Below, piece by piece: positions 26,433 to 40,414 of a stretch of 64,000 nt of DNA. A program made the translations under genes and the position numbers. The stretch's first letter is position 1. Each line of letters starts with the position of its first letter. Origin of the DNA: Aphis gossypii (lineage: Eukaryota; Arthropoda; Insecta; Hemiptera; Aphididae); assembly GCF_020184175.1 (NCBI RefSeq), contig NC_065531.1, positions 81,934,604-81,998,603 on the forward strand, read 5' to 3'. The notes below the pieces were generated by a model. That model searched no databases, was not told the DNA's origin, and saw nothing but the letters and a program-made list of their open reading frames with translations.

Positions 26433-29400
26433 GTATAGAATGTCAACGTGTTTTCCGCTTTTTGAGCTCAGCATAATAAAATATACTATTCTTTTCTTCT
26501 GCCGCAAAATATACAATGCAATAATAGTAAAAAATAACGATAATAGTACTATTGTAGACCGCATTCAGCGACCCGGCGAATCGTCATGAAGACGTAACCG
26601 CGAATAGATTGAAATAAATGTCGAAGCCGCCACCAGGTTAAGTTTGAATCGGGATCGCCCGGGCCATGAATCGTGATCGATCGCAGCCGTCGTCTACGAC
26701 AAAATATATACGTATTATAATACGACGTGTATGTGTGTAGTGTGTACGTTACGATATTTCCGTCTCGTTTGAATAGGATTTCTGTTCCACCCCGTCGCGC
26801 AACAAAGGTACGACATTATTATTTTTGTACTATGCGAATATTCTGAGCCACGCCCGTTAGTATACGTAGTATATAATATGTTTATATATGTATAGTGAGT
26901 GAGTGAGAGAGAGAGAGGTATACCTAACCTAACCTACCAACTGGGTTTTGAGTATTTATATATACATATTTTTGTATTGTAAAAAACAAATCCGAATTAT
27001 GGTTGCTTCCAGCACTCCAAACAAGGCTTAAATCCAAACAGTTTTTCGTCTCGTAACCCGCGACCATTACTAACGCATCTCAATATCTGCTATAAACGTA
27101 TTATTATAACGACCGAAGTACTTGATTATACGATACACTAAAAATAATATCAAAATATGTAAAATATATGTGTTAAAAAAATAAACATAAAATATGCACA
27201 TTAAAAAAGATGTACTAAAGATATAAAACAACGTTCAAGAGTACCTGTTTATATTAAAAATCAAAAATAAATTAAGGAAACGGTAATTCGATTTTGGATC
27301 ACATAATATTTTTGAGACGATTAAAGTAGCATAGAATAAGGTTTATTAGTTGAAAATTGAAATAATAATTATGAATTTTAATAAATTTGAAGTAATTGCT
27401 TTTAATTTCCTGAACGGTGCAATAAATGTATTGATTTTATAATGACGTATATATTTTTTTTTGTATAGGTATACACAATAAGTGGTGGAAAAATGCTTTG
27501 ATTTTCAACTTCTTTGAAGGTAGATTTTAGTAGAAAATTAGAAATAGTAGGTATTTTTAAAAGGCTAAAATTGAAAATTCTAAATAAAATTTTTCAAAAT
27601 AATCAGGCAAAAAAAAAAACGGAAATGCTTATGCAAAATTAGTTTTCATCGAAATCTATTTTATTTTTTTTTGTATAGGTACTATAATAACGAATTTCAA
27701 TAGATACTATATTATATGGATACTTGACATGATCATCGAATATTTTAAATTAACATTTAAAATATTTTGCCTGTTTTTTTACTATCGAGTATTTTTTAGA
27801 CATTTTAAATTTCATTTTTTCTCTGTAAAAGTTGATAAGTGATAACATATAATTTTACGTCATATTGTAATATTGTGTATAGAAAATTATATTTTCAAAA
27901 TATTTAATTAATTTTATGTTATTGGAAATTTATTTAGCTTTTATTATATTTTTAATAGTAAAATTAATTAAATATTTTAATGAATAATAATTAATTGTAG
28001 TATAAACAATATAATATTATGTATACGTAGTACATATACACAGTGTTTCCGCTCAAACTCGTTTTTTGTATGTCACAATAATGTATTATTGAATTCAAAT
28101 TTACACGCGACGTTAGAAATAAATTGATATCAATAAAAAGTAATATTCATTTTTATGCATTAATTTTTCATCAAACGTATGAACACGTGTCACGAGTATT
28201 GTTTGTTTCTTTAGGAGACACACGAAGAAGCCATTGCGCAAATATGGCGTCCTTAAAACGCGCGTGAAAATATTAGAAAGTATTGAAAGTAATATTATAT
28301 TGAATACGGTTCTGAGTGTAATATACCTAAAATAGAGATAAATTTTATTTTTATTAAAACGTTTTCATGTGTTCGTGGTTGTGAAAACGTGTCAAAGGAC
28401 ACCGTGTAAATCATTGTCATAAACCATTCCCATTAGATATTGGAGATTATTATTGTTTCTGGTCTATCATAAAGAATGCGAAATACCTTATTTTACCCGC
28501 TCACCAATCTTCACTTACCAATATAAGTTCTCAATATTCCGACAAGACCACTACTTCCAAGACACTCTTCGCAACCTCCATACATACATTGCAGTGATTT
28601 TTTATTCTGTGACGAAGTACTCTCGACACCTACTATAAGTAAAGTGGTTACCTACCTAAACTCATTTTTATTGTTGTATTATTTTAGTTGTTATAATAAT
28701 AATTAATTTAATATTAGTATAATTATTATATTCACCGGAACACAATTTTCCTACAATTTAGTATTTATGGTTAGGTAGAAAAAGAATGAGGACGGTCCTT
28801 AATAAGAAACTGAGTAAATTGAGTAAATTGACTTTATTTTTCCATTACATTCAGGTGACGGTACGATAAAGAAATAAAAAATAAAAATTGAAAAGAAATA
28901 TTACTTGAAGTCAATATTTTTTTTAAGTTTATTATATTTAAAATGTATCAAAAATAATTCAACATATTACATTATTACAACAAGTTTGTTTTAAATATTA
29001 TATACTGTATAGTAATCATATGATTAAATAAATGTGTTATGGAAGATATAATGTGTAATATGGAGTGTGATTTTGTTTAATAAGAAAGTAAGGGATAGAT
29101 TTTAATTTGTCGAGGAATTTTACGATGATGTAGTGGTTGATCAGGTAGATATAAGGTAAAATATGGGTAGCACAGTAGATGTTGGAATAGAATGATTTTT
29201 TTTATATGATATTTCGGTCTTTTGATTGGATGTGTGATTTCTATTATAGTTCGCGTATTTTACAGGTTCTTCCTGGTTTTTTTATCAGTTGTCAGTGGCG
29301 TGTTCTGATCAGCATTTCAAGCAATGCGGATAGTGATAAAAATAGTTTTGTGTATGTCCGAACTCCTAACAGTAGTGGTATTGGGGAGAAACTATAGTTA

Positions 29401-32400
29401 CACTAACTAAGATTTGAACTCGTTCGAGTTTATTTTGTACTGATATTTACAAATATCGGATGCAGTATTCACTAGAAAATGTAACCCTTGCCCTAGAAAA
29501 AAATCAAAAGTCAGCATTTTTTACGATCTTCGTACAAATTATCTTAACAATTCTAAGAATGCAACTGAAAAAGTGCAGAATAACAATATAATATTGTATT
29601 ATTAGATTTGTATATGCAGTGAAAATAAATAGTAAGTCAGGATTGTATATAAAACATCCCGGAAAAAAATCCAAATGTCATCAACAACTGGGGGCCCTGA
29701 TAACAATATATTTAAATATACTATGCAACTCTTGCGCTCACGTACGCAATACTTGTTACCTATATAAAATGTATAGAAAATAATTTGTTGCGACGACTCC
29801 CCACCATATCCTTTGTTACACTATAGCAGCCATAACATCTGCGCACGAAACATACAATTTAGAGAAACAAGTTCACGGTGGTTTGGAATTGAGCCATTTT
29901 TTTATTTTGAAATTCAATTCTTAAATAATTGGTTTTGTATTATTGGAAAATATAACTCTACAATACACGTGAAATTTAGATGTTTTTGCGAATTCTTGAA
30001 TAAATTATTATTTTTACTATTATTATACTACTATATTTTTAATTGTTCAGATTCAAAACTTTTTTCAACGTGCTTCAAAATTGTATTTATTATTTTTAAT
30101 ATTCACTTCTCAGGATAAAACACTGTATCGTAAAATGTATTTTATAGTGAACTTATTTCTTTTTTTGAAATTTTTCGGTGGATTGTATTTCAAATTATGA
30201 TATTATTGTATTTATTTCGATTCGATATGGGCCAGCCAGAACAGTGATCTGATCAATAGATAAATTAACGAAGTTGGGATTGTATGTATCGGGCATTAAA
30301 AAAAATATGCCACGAGCTGGGAAATAATAATTGCGAAATAACAATTATTTTTTTTTCAAAAATACATATGAGTATTGAATGACATAATATTATAAATTCC
30401 AGTAGGTTGTCGGGGTTTCGGATGCTGCAGTGCAGTTTTTTTTTTTTTTTTTGAAGTGCTTTTTACTAAAATATTCTAACTCGGCCAAACCAATATTGCG
30501 CCCTTTTGATATGGGTACCTATATGTTTATCGGTATACTATACTATCGTGACACAAATATTGTTTTTTTTTCTACTCTCATAATGTGATGTACCTATACA
30601 GGATAATACATCATGCATGCTCACTCCCATTTATTCTTTAATAACACGTTTGTTCAAGATTAAAATTTTAATTTTTGATAATTTCTATCATATTTTCAAA
30701 CACTTTGATTAATGCATGATTTTTTATTTCAAACGACAAACATACTTACTTTTTTTTATAAAAAGGTGGTACTAATTTGAAAAAAAAAGTTTGTTTTTAA
30801 ACAAATTTCTTTTTGGATGGTGTAAAACAAATTGAAATATTTTAAGACATAGTTCTTAACTGTTAACTATATTCGAAATTTCTAAAATCCAGAATCCGAA
30901 CAAATGCATTACAAAACGATGAAAATAAAGTCAACATGCTCGAAGAGTCACCCTATATAGCGTGTACAGCCTAATAATAAAATAATTATATTTTACGTTA
31001 ATTAAAATTTTAGGCATATAGTGTTCGAGAGAATTACATATTTTTTATGCTCTCTCGATAAATTATTACAAACCAATAAACTTGTATAATTTTACAGTTA
31101 ATAAGCTTTAAATAATATTTTGTAACGCGTATGGCAAAGTTTTAAAATTTTACATTAGGTATGACAATTGTTTAAACATTCATCAATAGTCTTGCAGAGT
31201 TTAATACAGTATTGTGTGGCTCGATAAAACGATTTAGAGAATTCGATATATTTGTTCTTTTAAAAACATGATGTAAATATGAAATAGTCGTTTGATTTTA
31301 TAAAGAAATTTTATATCGGTACAGTTGGAAACAATCAGATTAATTTAATGATTATCCGACAATCAAAACAGTCAACAATTTTATTATCGAAAAATGTCGT
31401 CATCGAATAAAAGGCAATTATGGAAGAAAAAAATTACGGTACCGTTACTTTATATTTTTTTTCAAACCAAACGTATTATTTGTTTTAATGTATACAAAAG
31501 GTCTCTCTCACTTCCCTAGTTTTTTTCTCCCTCGAACTTAGTGGAAAGTTTTAGCACTCGTTTTCGGGTAAACATCAAAACGTAATGTCGATGTTTATTG
31601 TCACGGAAATCGCAGCGTAAAGAGAATAAATGTTCAGCGGACACGAAAGTTAGTTTTTTCTTCAGTAATCCATCAAAAAGTTCACTTTTTAATAGTCTTT
31701 GGAGATGTTGTATATACGACGTGCATTAACATCTCGAAACAACTACAAACCGAAGGTATATATTGTAGTTTTTTTTTCGTTGCGCTGCTCACTTGTAAAA
31801 AAAGTCCCCAGTACATTTATTATTTGTCAAGGGTGATTATTGTTAGTGCGAGGAATAGTCGAAAAGTCATTTCGTTTTCGACATCGCCATCGCCCACATC
31901 ATCTTTGGCTTGATCCGAATAAAACCATCGTAGTCATTAAGCGAGTTTTACCCGTTTCAACTTTAACCAAAATGTAACCCCATGGTAGCTGGTGTATGTT
32001 GTACAAATATAATAGCTGAGACATGCAAATCATATATTACCATAAATTATTATTATATTATCGTATACGCTTCATAATTGGGTGTATTCAAAAACGCCGC
32101 AATCGATTTATTGTGGCCCATTTCTGACCTGAAATATAAAATTTTAATTTTATCCACCCCCGCACTACGTAGGCATCGAAATAATATTATTTACTTAATA
32201 ACTGTTGATGTTCGAATTTGAAAGTTTTTTTTACGAATTTTCCAATTTAATAATTTTTAAATATTAACTAAAAATTGAAACATAATTATGTATATTTTTG
32301 ATATAGTGCTCATAAATTAATATTTTTAATTTAAAAATATATCTAATAGAATGAAATTCAATAATATATACTCCCACATAATATAAGCCGATAGTTTTTA

Positions 32401-33261
32401 CTAATTGTTAGCACAGAAAACTGGTCTACATTAATATTTAACTACATACTATATTTTATATTTAATGTTATAATATAATATTTTTATTATTTCCAAATAT
32501 CACGAATATGTTACTGTAATCAGGAAGGAAAATAGTGAATTTACTTTCTTTTGGTTCGTGCTGCACCCTGCACCGAGAAATTCTTAAAATAGGGGAATTT
32601 TATCGATTCAAATAAAACCTTAATTCCGCTACAGTCTTATTGATATTATTATATTCGTTATATGTTTCGCAGGCTCGACAAATCCGAAGGAATGAATTTT
32701 AATGGTCATAATAATAGTAATAATAATAATACTAGTACTTATAGATATATATTTAGGTACCGCAATGTATGTATATGGTATTTTATAATGTTATTTGACA
32801 TCATCCTCCGCTGGGTAATTCAAATTTGACGCTGGGAAATTGGCGAGGATAAGAAGGACGAATAATAATCATTTGTAATCCCGACATTTTCTTTTTCTCG
32901 TATACGGTCTGTATAATAAGAGTACGTCGCCGGTATACGCATTATGTACATGCAATATAATCTTACACGTACGATCCATATTCATTTTAAATCTCATTTC
33001 TTGTTAACATTAGTGATATTAAAACGATACCTATATAATGTATGCTGGCTCGCAGAGTCAAAATAATAACTCGTGCCTACGCCATACTGAAGTTCAAGAC
33101 GAATAAGTGTATGCACTAAAGTCGCATTTAGAACACAGCTGCTATATGATAAGTTTGAAAATGGGAACGTAATATTATTGTAAATCAGTTTGAGAGTCTT
33201 TAGATTTATTATACGTGTGAGATTGTATAATATGTCAATATTATAATAATATATCGTTCCA
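26433..33261. other. AT-rich non-coding region with a small GC pocket
   Basis: The pocket 26560-26800 is CpG-richer and could be an exon or promoter. It contains a short ATG frame reading MSKPPP that ends at a CAG/GTTAAG donor-like site, too short to call. The block 29190-29400 and the T-rich block 29810-30120 give frames without splice-like borders. A poly-T run of about 18 lies near 30438. Nothing else is recognised. Confidence 0.5.
26895..26918. repeat. GTGA/GA microsatellite
   Basis: GTGAGTGAGTGAGAGAGAGAG-type simple repeat. It is followed at about 26922-26937 by two to three CCTAA units, the insect telomere unit, which are too few to call an interstitial telomere array. Confidence 0.8.
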
Positions 33262-33309
33262 GTACATTACCGAGCTAGTCAACATTCTCGGACTAGCTCG
33301 AATAAGTGC
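33262..33309. other. miRNA-precursor-like hairpin
   Basis: CGAGCTAGTC (33271-33280) and GACTAGCTCG (33291-33300) form a perfect 10-bp stem around a 10-nt loop. The stem can continue outward after a small internal loop: G-T-A-C and T-T-A on the left pair with G-T-G-C and T-A-A on the right, with one bulge. The total is about 48 nt. It is short for a typical animal pre-miRNA, and expression is unknown. It could equally be a transposon remnant or a protein-binding palindrome. Confidence 0.35.
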
Positions 33310-33936
33310 ATATTTATGATTTATTTTATTTTTTTAAACTTTATTGGGAGTTATAAAAAGCCCAAAACACAGTACATTACACTATAAGTTTTTTTTTCCG
33401 ATTGTTTGAAAATAAATTCCCGTTTATAAAAAATATTTTTTTTTGTTTTAAAAATATTTCGCTTGGAAAAGCTTTTTCCTTGGCGAATTGCGCCATATTT
33501 AAAGTTATTTATATAGTAAATGCGTACAGATTATAATACGATATACTAAAATTATTTTTATACTATTTTTATAGATCTTGATAAAATGTCAAGCAAATCG
33601 CATTTAGGTTAAGAATAAAAGCCGATATAAATTAATGTACTTATATAAATATTATGGTTTACAGTTATAATATCGTTTGAGTGTAGTCGTACTTAGGACA
33701 TAGCTATACGTAAGGTCGAGTCGTTTGGACTTATTTTTGACCCACACATTTTATTTATGGTAAATCTATGACTGTCTTTTTTCCATCTTACTTTTATCGT
33801 TAATTAATATGGGTATTTTTTTTTTTAACTATGCGATTGCCATATCCTTCTTGATCTGTGTTATTTTTAATTAGGCAGTGCATGTGAATTGTTATTGGCA
33901 GGATATAATTAAATGCACTTTTGAACTTATCAATAG

Positions 33937-34129
33937 AACTAGGTACCGGATCACGCAGAATCTATACGCAGTTCGACTCCCCCAAAAAAGAGAATACCGC
34001 ATTGTACAGTGTCATTATATTTGAAATCTATTGGACCGCGTGTAAAATGAGTCACGCACATGTAGTGTTCATAACGATCCCACGTGTAAACGTGCTAAAA
34101 AATAGTCGACAAGCCCGGAAAACGTGTCT
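33937..34129 (+). CDS. candidate internal exon, unrecognised
   Basis: The open frame runs through ELGTGSRRIYTQFDSPKKEN and VIIFEIYWTACKMSHAHVVF to ARKTC. It ends exactly at a near-consensus donor, GTGAGTAAGG, starting at 34130. An AG acceptor candidate is at 33935-33936, with a weak pyrimidine tract. The composition is unlike the chance frames nearby (more acidic and G-starting codons). However, the minus strand across 34069-34305 is also open for 78 codons and also looks protein-like, so the strand is not settled. The product is unknown. Confidence 0.25.
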
Positions 34130-34305
34130 GTGAGTAAGGTGCTTATACTGTGTGGTGTGCAGAGTCTCAGTATCTCAAAGTCTTGGCGCCACTGAGTCAA
34201 TATTAAATCGTTTATCGTGAATGTACAGTATTGCTTATTAAAGCGTTTCGTTAGTGATTGACAACTTAAAGCTATACAATTCACCTCCTCTTCTCTATCC
34301 ACCAA

Positions 34306-37300
34306 ACGTCAACTTACTATCATAAAACGATCTACTGATTATGCACTATACAGGTATGACAATATCATAATATATTACGTCTAGTAAACAAATAATAGGT
34401 AGTGTACTTTTTGATGGCGTGTGCGATTATAATACAGTATTATAAATTATAAAATAAAGGGTGAATCACCAACCGTACAATTTAAAAAGTGTTTTGTGCC
34501 GATTTATATTTTTTATAAATTGAGTTTAAAATAACTATAAGGAAACTAATTTTGATTTACGTACAATCTATATTTTCGAAAATTTAATATTTAAAATAAA
34601 AAGCGTAGTTGTCATTTGGAGAAAAAAATTATATCGTTATAAAACATTCCTTTAACGGTATAAAAATCATGTCACTTAAAAATACAATTTTTAATTTAAT
34701 TTTAAATAAGCATGGTTTTGTATTTTTTTGCGTTCATAATTATATTTTTGCATCGTTATATAAATATGTAAGTTACCAAAAATTACTTATCTTCAATTAT
34801 CATAATTATAAGTTATTAATAATTAACTACATTTTATACAGAAAAAAAAGATAGAATTGTTTGTCAATTAACTCTTTAATACCTATGCGTGTTAATTTAC
34901 CATAAATTAAGTGTCAGTGTGTCAGTAGGCCTCAAACTACCTATTTTTTTTTAATGATTTAAATTATTAAAAAAACCGTTAGGCATTTAATTTATATGAT
35001 TATTAAATAATTTAGTCGTATAAACTTTTGTACTTTTGATATTTAGTAACTACCAATTTACTATACAAATAATATTTTATAAAAAATAGATTATGTTTTT
35101 TTAATCAATAAAAAAATATTTTACATCATTGGTGAGTGTCAGTTTGTCTGATGGCTGATACTTCTTTTGTCAACTTGTCTGGGTTTCATATACTTAAGAA
35201 CTCCAAACACCAGAATTTGAATAAATGTACTTACGATTAAATGAAGAAAAAATGAGGATGAGTGTGCTTGGTGAACTACTGAGTATATGTGTTTTGTTTG
35301 ATTATGATTAAATTATTTTCTCGATATTTCTTCAATTGCGTTAAGGATAAATATATACTAGAGATCTTTAAATTTTTCTCTTATTTATTTTCGTATGTTT
35401 AGATTCTATCTATAAAAGAATTTATATTTTTTCGAAGTGTGCTTATCATATATATTTTTTAAGGTATTGCGTAGTGTAGATAATCACCTCGACGTATTTA
35501 TTGATGTCATACATAGGTACATAGGTACGAGTGGGTTTCTGATGTGTGTTATTTGTTTTTTCTGTTATAACAGAACGCAAATAATAACTTATCACCTTCG
35601 TCTGTTTTCCAATATTTCTTTTTTTATTCGTTTCTGCTATTGAATTTTGACAGCGACGACGAAAACACAATAAACGTAGACGGCTCAACGATACCGAAAT
35701 AATAATAATAATAATCATTATTATTATTTATATTTTTATTGCGTTTAGGCGCTCTAGGAACATAATATTATTTAATATTATTTCTGCTGGCTTGTAACGA
35801 AATCTGAAAAAAAACATTTGAAAGAATAAAGCTAAAGCCATAATAAACCAAAGTTATAATATTACATTATCATTTTCTGACATCCGACTTAATCGCATAA
35901 AAACTGAGAAGTCTCATCTTGACAGTAAATCTTACGCCTCATCGAATCAGAGGTGAATATATACGTTATACGTAACATAATACGATAAAGTATCTTGTGT
36001 TGTGTTAATAATATCATACACTGTGTGGGGATTTTGTAGGATTTAGAGGAAAGCGATTATTATTCTTTTTTTTTTATTGAAACTAATGCATTTAATTATT
36101 CAATCAAATTCACACAACTGTATTTCTCTATTAATATTGATATGAAAACATATGTTTTGAATATTATTATTCCCTTTATCGTATATACATAAGTATTACT
36201 TAATGCAATAAACAATAACATTTAACATTGAACATACTGGTATATAATATGTATAATTAACAATAACCAAAAATCATACTTTGTAAGAAAAATAATCAAA
36301 AAATGTATTTAAAATTAAATTTATCATTTATATAGAGATCAAACCAAAGATAAAAACTATAAACTATAAAAAAATAAACCAAAATTTAAAAACTATAAAT
36401 ATTTTTAATATTACAAGTAATAAAAACAACAAACTATTTAAAGTTATTGGCTAGAGGAGCAATGTGTAAATCACTGCTTGGGCAGATGCAAATTGAGACC
36501 GATATTTTGTACCTAATAGTGAGAAAAAATCGAAATCAATGTATGCTTACGTTTTTAAATGTATTCTAATTTGTTTGCATAAACTATTGAAGTTAATAAA
36601 TTAAACTATAATTAAAAGTTATCTTAAGGATTAGAGCTTTATTTTTTTATGTATCATGCATTTTATATTTCTTGAACATTATTTGAGGGCTATAATCAGA
36701 TAGTTTGGCCGATTATTGCAAGTTTCACAGGATTAATCTATATAATCCTAGTCCGGTCCTGGCTAAGGATTTTACCATATCACGGCTCACCATGACATAA
36801 TCCTATTACACTACGACTACATGAATTAATTAATAGTTTACCAGTTTTCCGTCACAATGTATATCAACGAGATGCGATCGTTGTGGTGATCCCTGTCAAT
36901 GTTTATTACGAATTGATAATATACGCACTAAAATGTTTACTTTGAAGAAACAGTAGAGGTATTGTATAATTTGTATCTGTGTATCACACGCATTAGTCCG
37001 GTACCTACGAATAATAATACGTTTTACTCAATCATACGCGCGATGGATAGAGTTGGCCCGTTTTGACAACGACGCTTTAATACGAAAACTGATGGACTAT
37101 ATTTGTCTGCGGGTAGGCTAAGACCAAAACGAGTTAATTTGTAAAACGAGTTCATTACATTAAGTGCCAATTAATTACGGAACCGTCCGTGTTGTGTATA
37201 ATTAGTAACGTTAGAACGTGGAATACTTGAACGTGTGCTATGTGCATGGCGGTTAATAATATGGCGATTAATAATATCATAATATAAGTGGTACCAAGAC

Positions 37301-39690
37301 ACGACATCGCGTTAAAATTTTGCGTTAGAGTATAATATGGCCTAGGTACTGCGTTATGTGAGTTGATAATTTTTGTTTTCGAAAATCAAACGAATAACAA
37401 TTAATTGTGATGCTATCACTTTGGTTTCCAAACTTTGCACACAGTTACATATCGTGTATATTATTTTACTTGATTTTAAACAATAGGACTCTATGCAGAC
37501 CCTCAAATAATTTGGAATTTTTTATTTTTGAAAAACGGCAGTGAAAAAAACTTCAAACGATTTCGTTTTTCTATAAATTGAAAATGAAATGCTGATGGTA
37601 CTTAGGTCAGAGAAGATATTTTTTGAGCATCCCCGTGGTTTTTCGAAAAAATGTGCTGTAACCGCCAAGCATCACATCGCTGGTGTTTGAGATTTTGATT
37701 TCGAATGAGCTATTTAGTTATGTTTAGTTAAATTATTTTTAAATTTAATTTAATTAAAGGTTAGTAAATTAGTACATTTCAATTCAAGTTCGAGTATGTG
37801 TTAATTATCGAGTACAATTAATTCAAATTGAACTATGTACGCCTAAAAATCTTGTATGTTATAATACCAATAGTTTCAAACACATGCACACACACACATA
37901 ATATCACCTAAACTATAATTCAAATAACATATAATACAACGAAAATGTTAACGAAACAAATAACTAAATAATCCACAAATAGTAAATATTATGCTAATAA
38001 TAGCTTACGTAATACGAATAAAAATTGTCTTTTCGTTTTAGATAATGGGTAAATAATGGATACTCTGGACTTAAACTGATCTGCATAAATGTATGTTATA
38101 AACAGGGTTGTAAGTATAATTCAGTAGAAAACCATGAAATATGCATTGCTCGAAATGTAAACTTTTAGACATTGGAAAATTTGTGGGTACTAATAATTTT
38201 AAAATATATGAAATTATGTAATATAAACTTAATAATATAAATTTACAACTTTGTTTACAGCTTAATAATAAAAAAAAAATGTAATTGCAATGCCTAGAAC
38301 ATGCATAAATAGATGTATATTATATATATTATTATTAAAATGAAAAATAAATTAGTTAAAAAAAAAATACAAAGAAATTATGAAAAATAAATATTTTTGT
38401 AGTAAAATAATATAAATATGTGTACTGGAACTCTGTATAGAACACTAAATCCACAACTTTTTCTACAAATATGGCATTTTGTAATGAAATAATAACAAAA
38501 AATATTTATCTGCATTATAGTTCGTGCAAACGTTAAAAATGCGCGAGTATGACATTATGTAAAATAAAATTTGTAATTATAGAATTGCAACGCGGGGTAT
38601 CTCACGTCTTGTTTTGAATTTGAAGAATGAAACTGAGCTCACTGCTACGTCGTCTATTGTGTTGTCATGCACCTTCGTACTCTATAGTTAACCATCCCAA
38701 TTACGATCTAGGAAAAAATGGATGTGGAAATAATTGAACGTCAAAAAAAAAAAAGAATTAAATAATCAATCATTACAATTTTTAAGTTATTTATATCTAT
38801 TATGATACGCTAAAAATGTACCTATATGAATTATTAAAATTACAATTATATACCTATATAAACAATTTAAAACAATTTTTTTTATTTTAAAAGGTGTGTT
38901 ACAATTTTAAATACAATATCAAAAATAGTAAGTAATATATTATACTCGTATACTATATTTATTTATAGTATACTTTATTTACGTATATTATATTTATTTT
39001 ATAACGTCAAAAATGTTTATAATATATATAGTTTTATAATTTATAAATATAATATATAAATCAAAAGTATAAAACATATTTTTTACTTAAAATCACCAGA
39101 AATATTTCACTTAATTTCAATTAATATTAAATTATAATTTTTTTTTATACTTAAACACTGATCTATTTGGAGTATTATAGTAATATACTATATATATTTA
39201 TAATTTAATGCAATTATTTTTAATGATTGGTATATTGTATTATATCTTTTTTTATGTCCCATTGTCCCCTCGTTCATTTGTCTCTATCCGATTATTCGAT
39301 CTGGTATCATCATCATTTATTAAGCATGATCTACCGTGAAATTTCTCAACTTTTGAATACGACACGACAGATCTCGTAACTGTGGAAGTGTGGACCTACG
39401 TCAAATACGTCAATGACATTAATTTTCAGCCCCGAATAACATGTAATTAGACCAGGATAAAGGCGTGAGCAGTTAAGCTATATCCTACATAACCATTAAC
39501 CACGGATTTATGAGTTCCCTCATACTACCATGGCCCTCGATTTTTATTTGTATTAAAATATTTGAAATTTGAAATTTGAAATAGTAAATTAAAAGCGATA
39601 GGTACCATCATACTTTGCATCGACACGTTTTTTCGCGTATTCTTTAGATTATAGATAAACATAAAGCACGTTAAAATTAAATTACTTTTC
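34306..39690. other. AT-rich non-coding region
   Basis: No gene is supported. It holds a symmetric AAT/ATT repeat at 35699-35730, a short direct repeat of ATGGCGGTTAATAATATGGCG type near 37247-37275, a CA run near 37889-37900 and tandem TTTGAAA units near 39555-39583. GC-richer pockets at 36640-36790, 37000-37240 and 38580-38710 have no convincing frame. Confidence 0.5.
35699..35730. repeat. symmetric AAT-C-ATT repeat
   Basis: A run of AAT units, one central C, then ATT units: an inverted repeat able to form a hairpin. Similar junctions occur at about 14808-14828 and 62081-62102. Confidence 0.7.
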
Positions 39691-39694
39691 CGAA

Positions 39695-39772
39695 GAACCG
39701 GTCGCGTACCGACTCAGTGCGTCTCTCCGCAGACCACGGTAAACACAATTCCGCAAATTGTAACCTTAGTAG
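39695..39772 (+). other. possible small exon before hAT fossil
   Basis: A CpG-richer stretch (CCGGTCGCGTACCGACTCAG) is followed by a CTCTCCGCAG acceptor-like word ending near 39732. It ends at TAG/GTGAGTTA, a near-consensus donor beginning at 39773. It may be a non-coding exon or the remains of the transposon 5' part. No protein reading is claimed. Confidence 0.2.
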
Positions 39773-39840
39773 GTGAGTTAATCTACAATCGTTATTTTTC
39801 GCTTTTCGTTTATTTTTGTACACTAATCTCGAATGTCAAA

Positions 39841-40414
39841 TTTAATTCGAGGAGACAAGCTTATGAAAAAATATTAGATATTAATGGATGTATAACGATA
39901 TCGTATAAAACAACAAGTTCTTTTGTGGTAAGAAACACTTCATGTGAAACGTTGGCAACATATTTTATTGATGGTGTTGTGATTCAAGCTTACTTGGAAG
40001 TTGTAAATGAGTGTACTCGTGTTTCAAAATTAATTTTAACGGATAAAAGTGTAAAATCTGTACTTTCTACGAATGAGCATACTAAGACTAAAGAACTAGA
40101 GTGTATGTTTTCAAATGTAGAAATAATATTGTGCGTACGTATTTTAATTCTTAGTAAAGCAGTTTCAAACTGCTCGGGCGAGAGGGCTTTTCCGGTTCTT
40201 AAAAGAGTAAAGCCCTATTTGAGGTCAACCATGAAGGAAGTAAGACTGCATTATAAAAAAATACCTATGGAAAATATTGGCAGTATTTAGCATTGAAGCA
40301 GAACTGGTTGAAAAATTAGATTTTAATGATACTATATTAACACGTTTGCACATAAAAAAAAATAAAAATAAAAGTATTACCATTTATATTGATATTGTTT
40401 TTTTTTATATATAG
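39841..40414 (+). pseudogene. hAT transposase C-terminal fossil (ZMYM1-like)
   Basis: The frame is open from upstream of 39841 through 40290. The key match is residues encoded about 40120-40245: NVEIILCVRILIL, then NCSGERAFPVLKRVKPYLRSTM, followed by KEVRL. This is the hAT C-terminal dimerisation signature (the CSGERSFS-LKR-K-YLRSTM pattern of ZMYM1/hAT proteins). The frame then stops at 40288-40290. A neighbouring frame continues the family pattern from about 40282 with SIEAELVEKLDFND, so a frameshift lies near 40250-40285. Zinc-finger and catalytic parts are absent upstream, so it is a 5'-truncated, frameshifted relic and cannot encode an active transposase. Confidence 0.85.

Noticed and set aside
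26380..26589. 69-residue frame starting MVTGWSEYF
   Set aside because: It begins inside the right end of the hAT element (25903-26432) and runs into AT-rich flank. The opposite strand is equally open.
26919..26940. CCTAA repeats suggesting a telomeric array
   Set aside because: Only two to three units occur. Similar ACCTAACCT words at 13025-13040 and 24466-24476 are also isolated.
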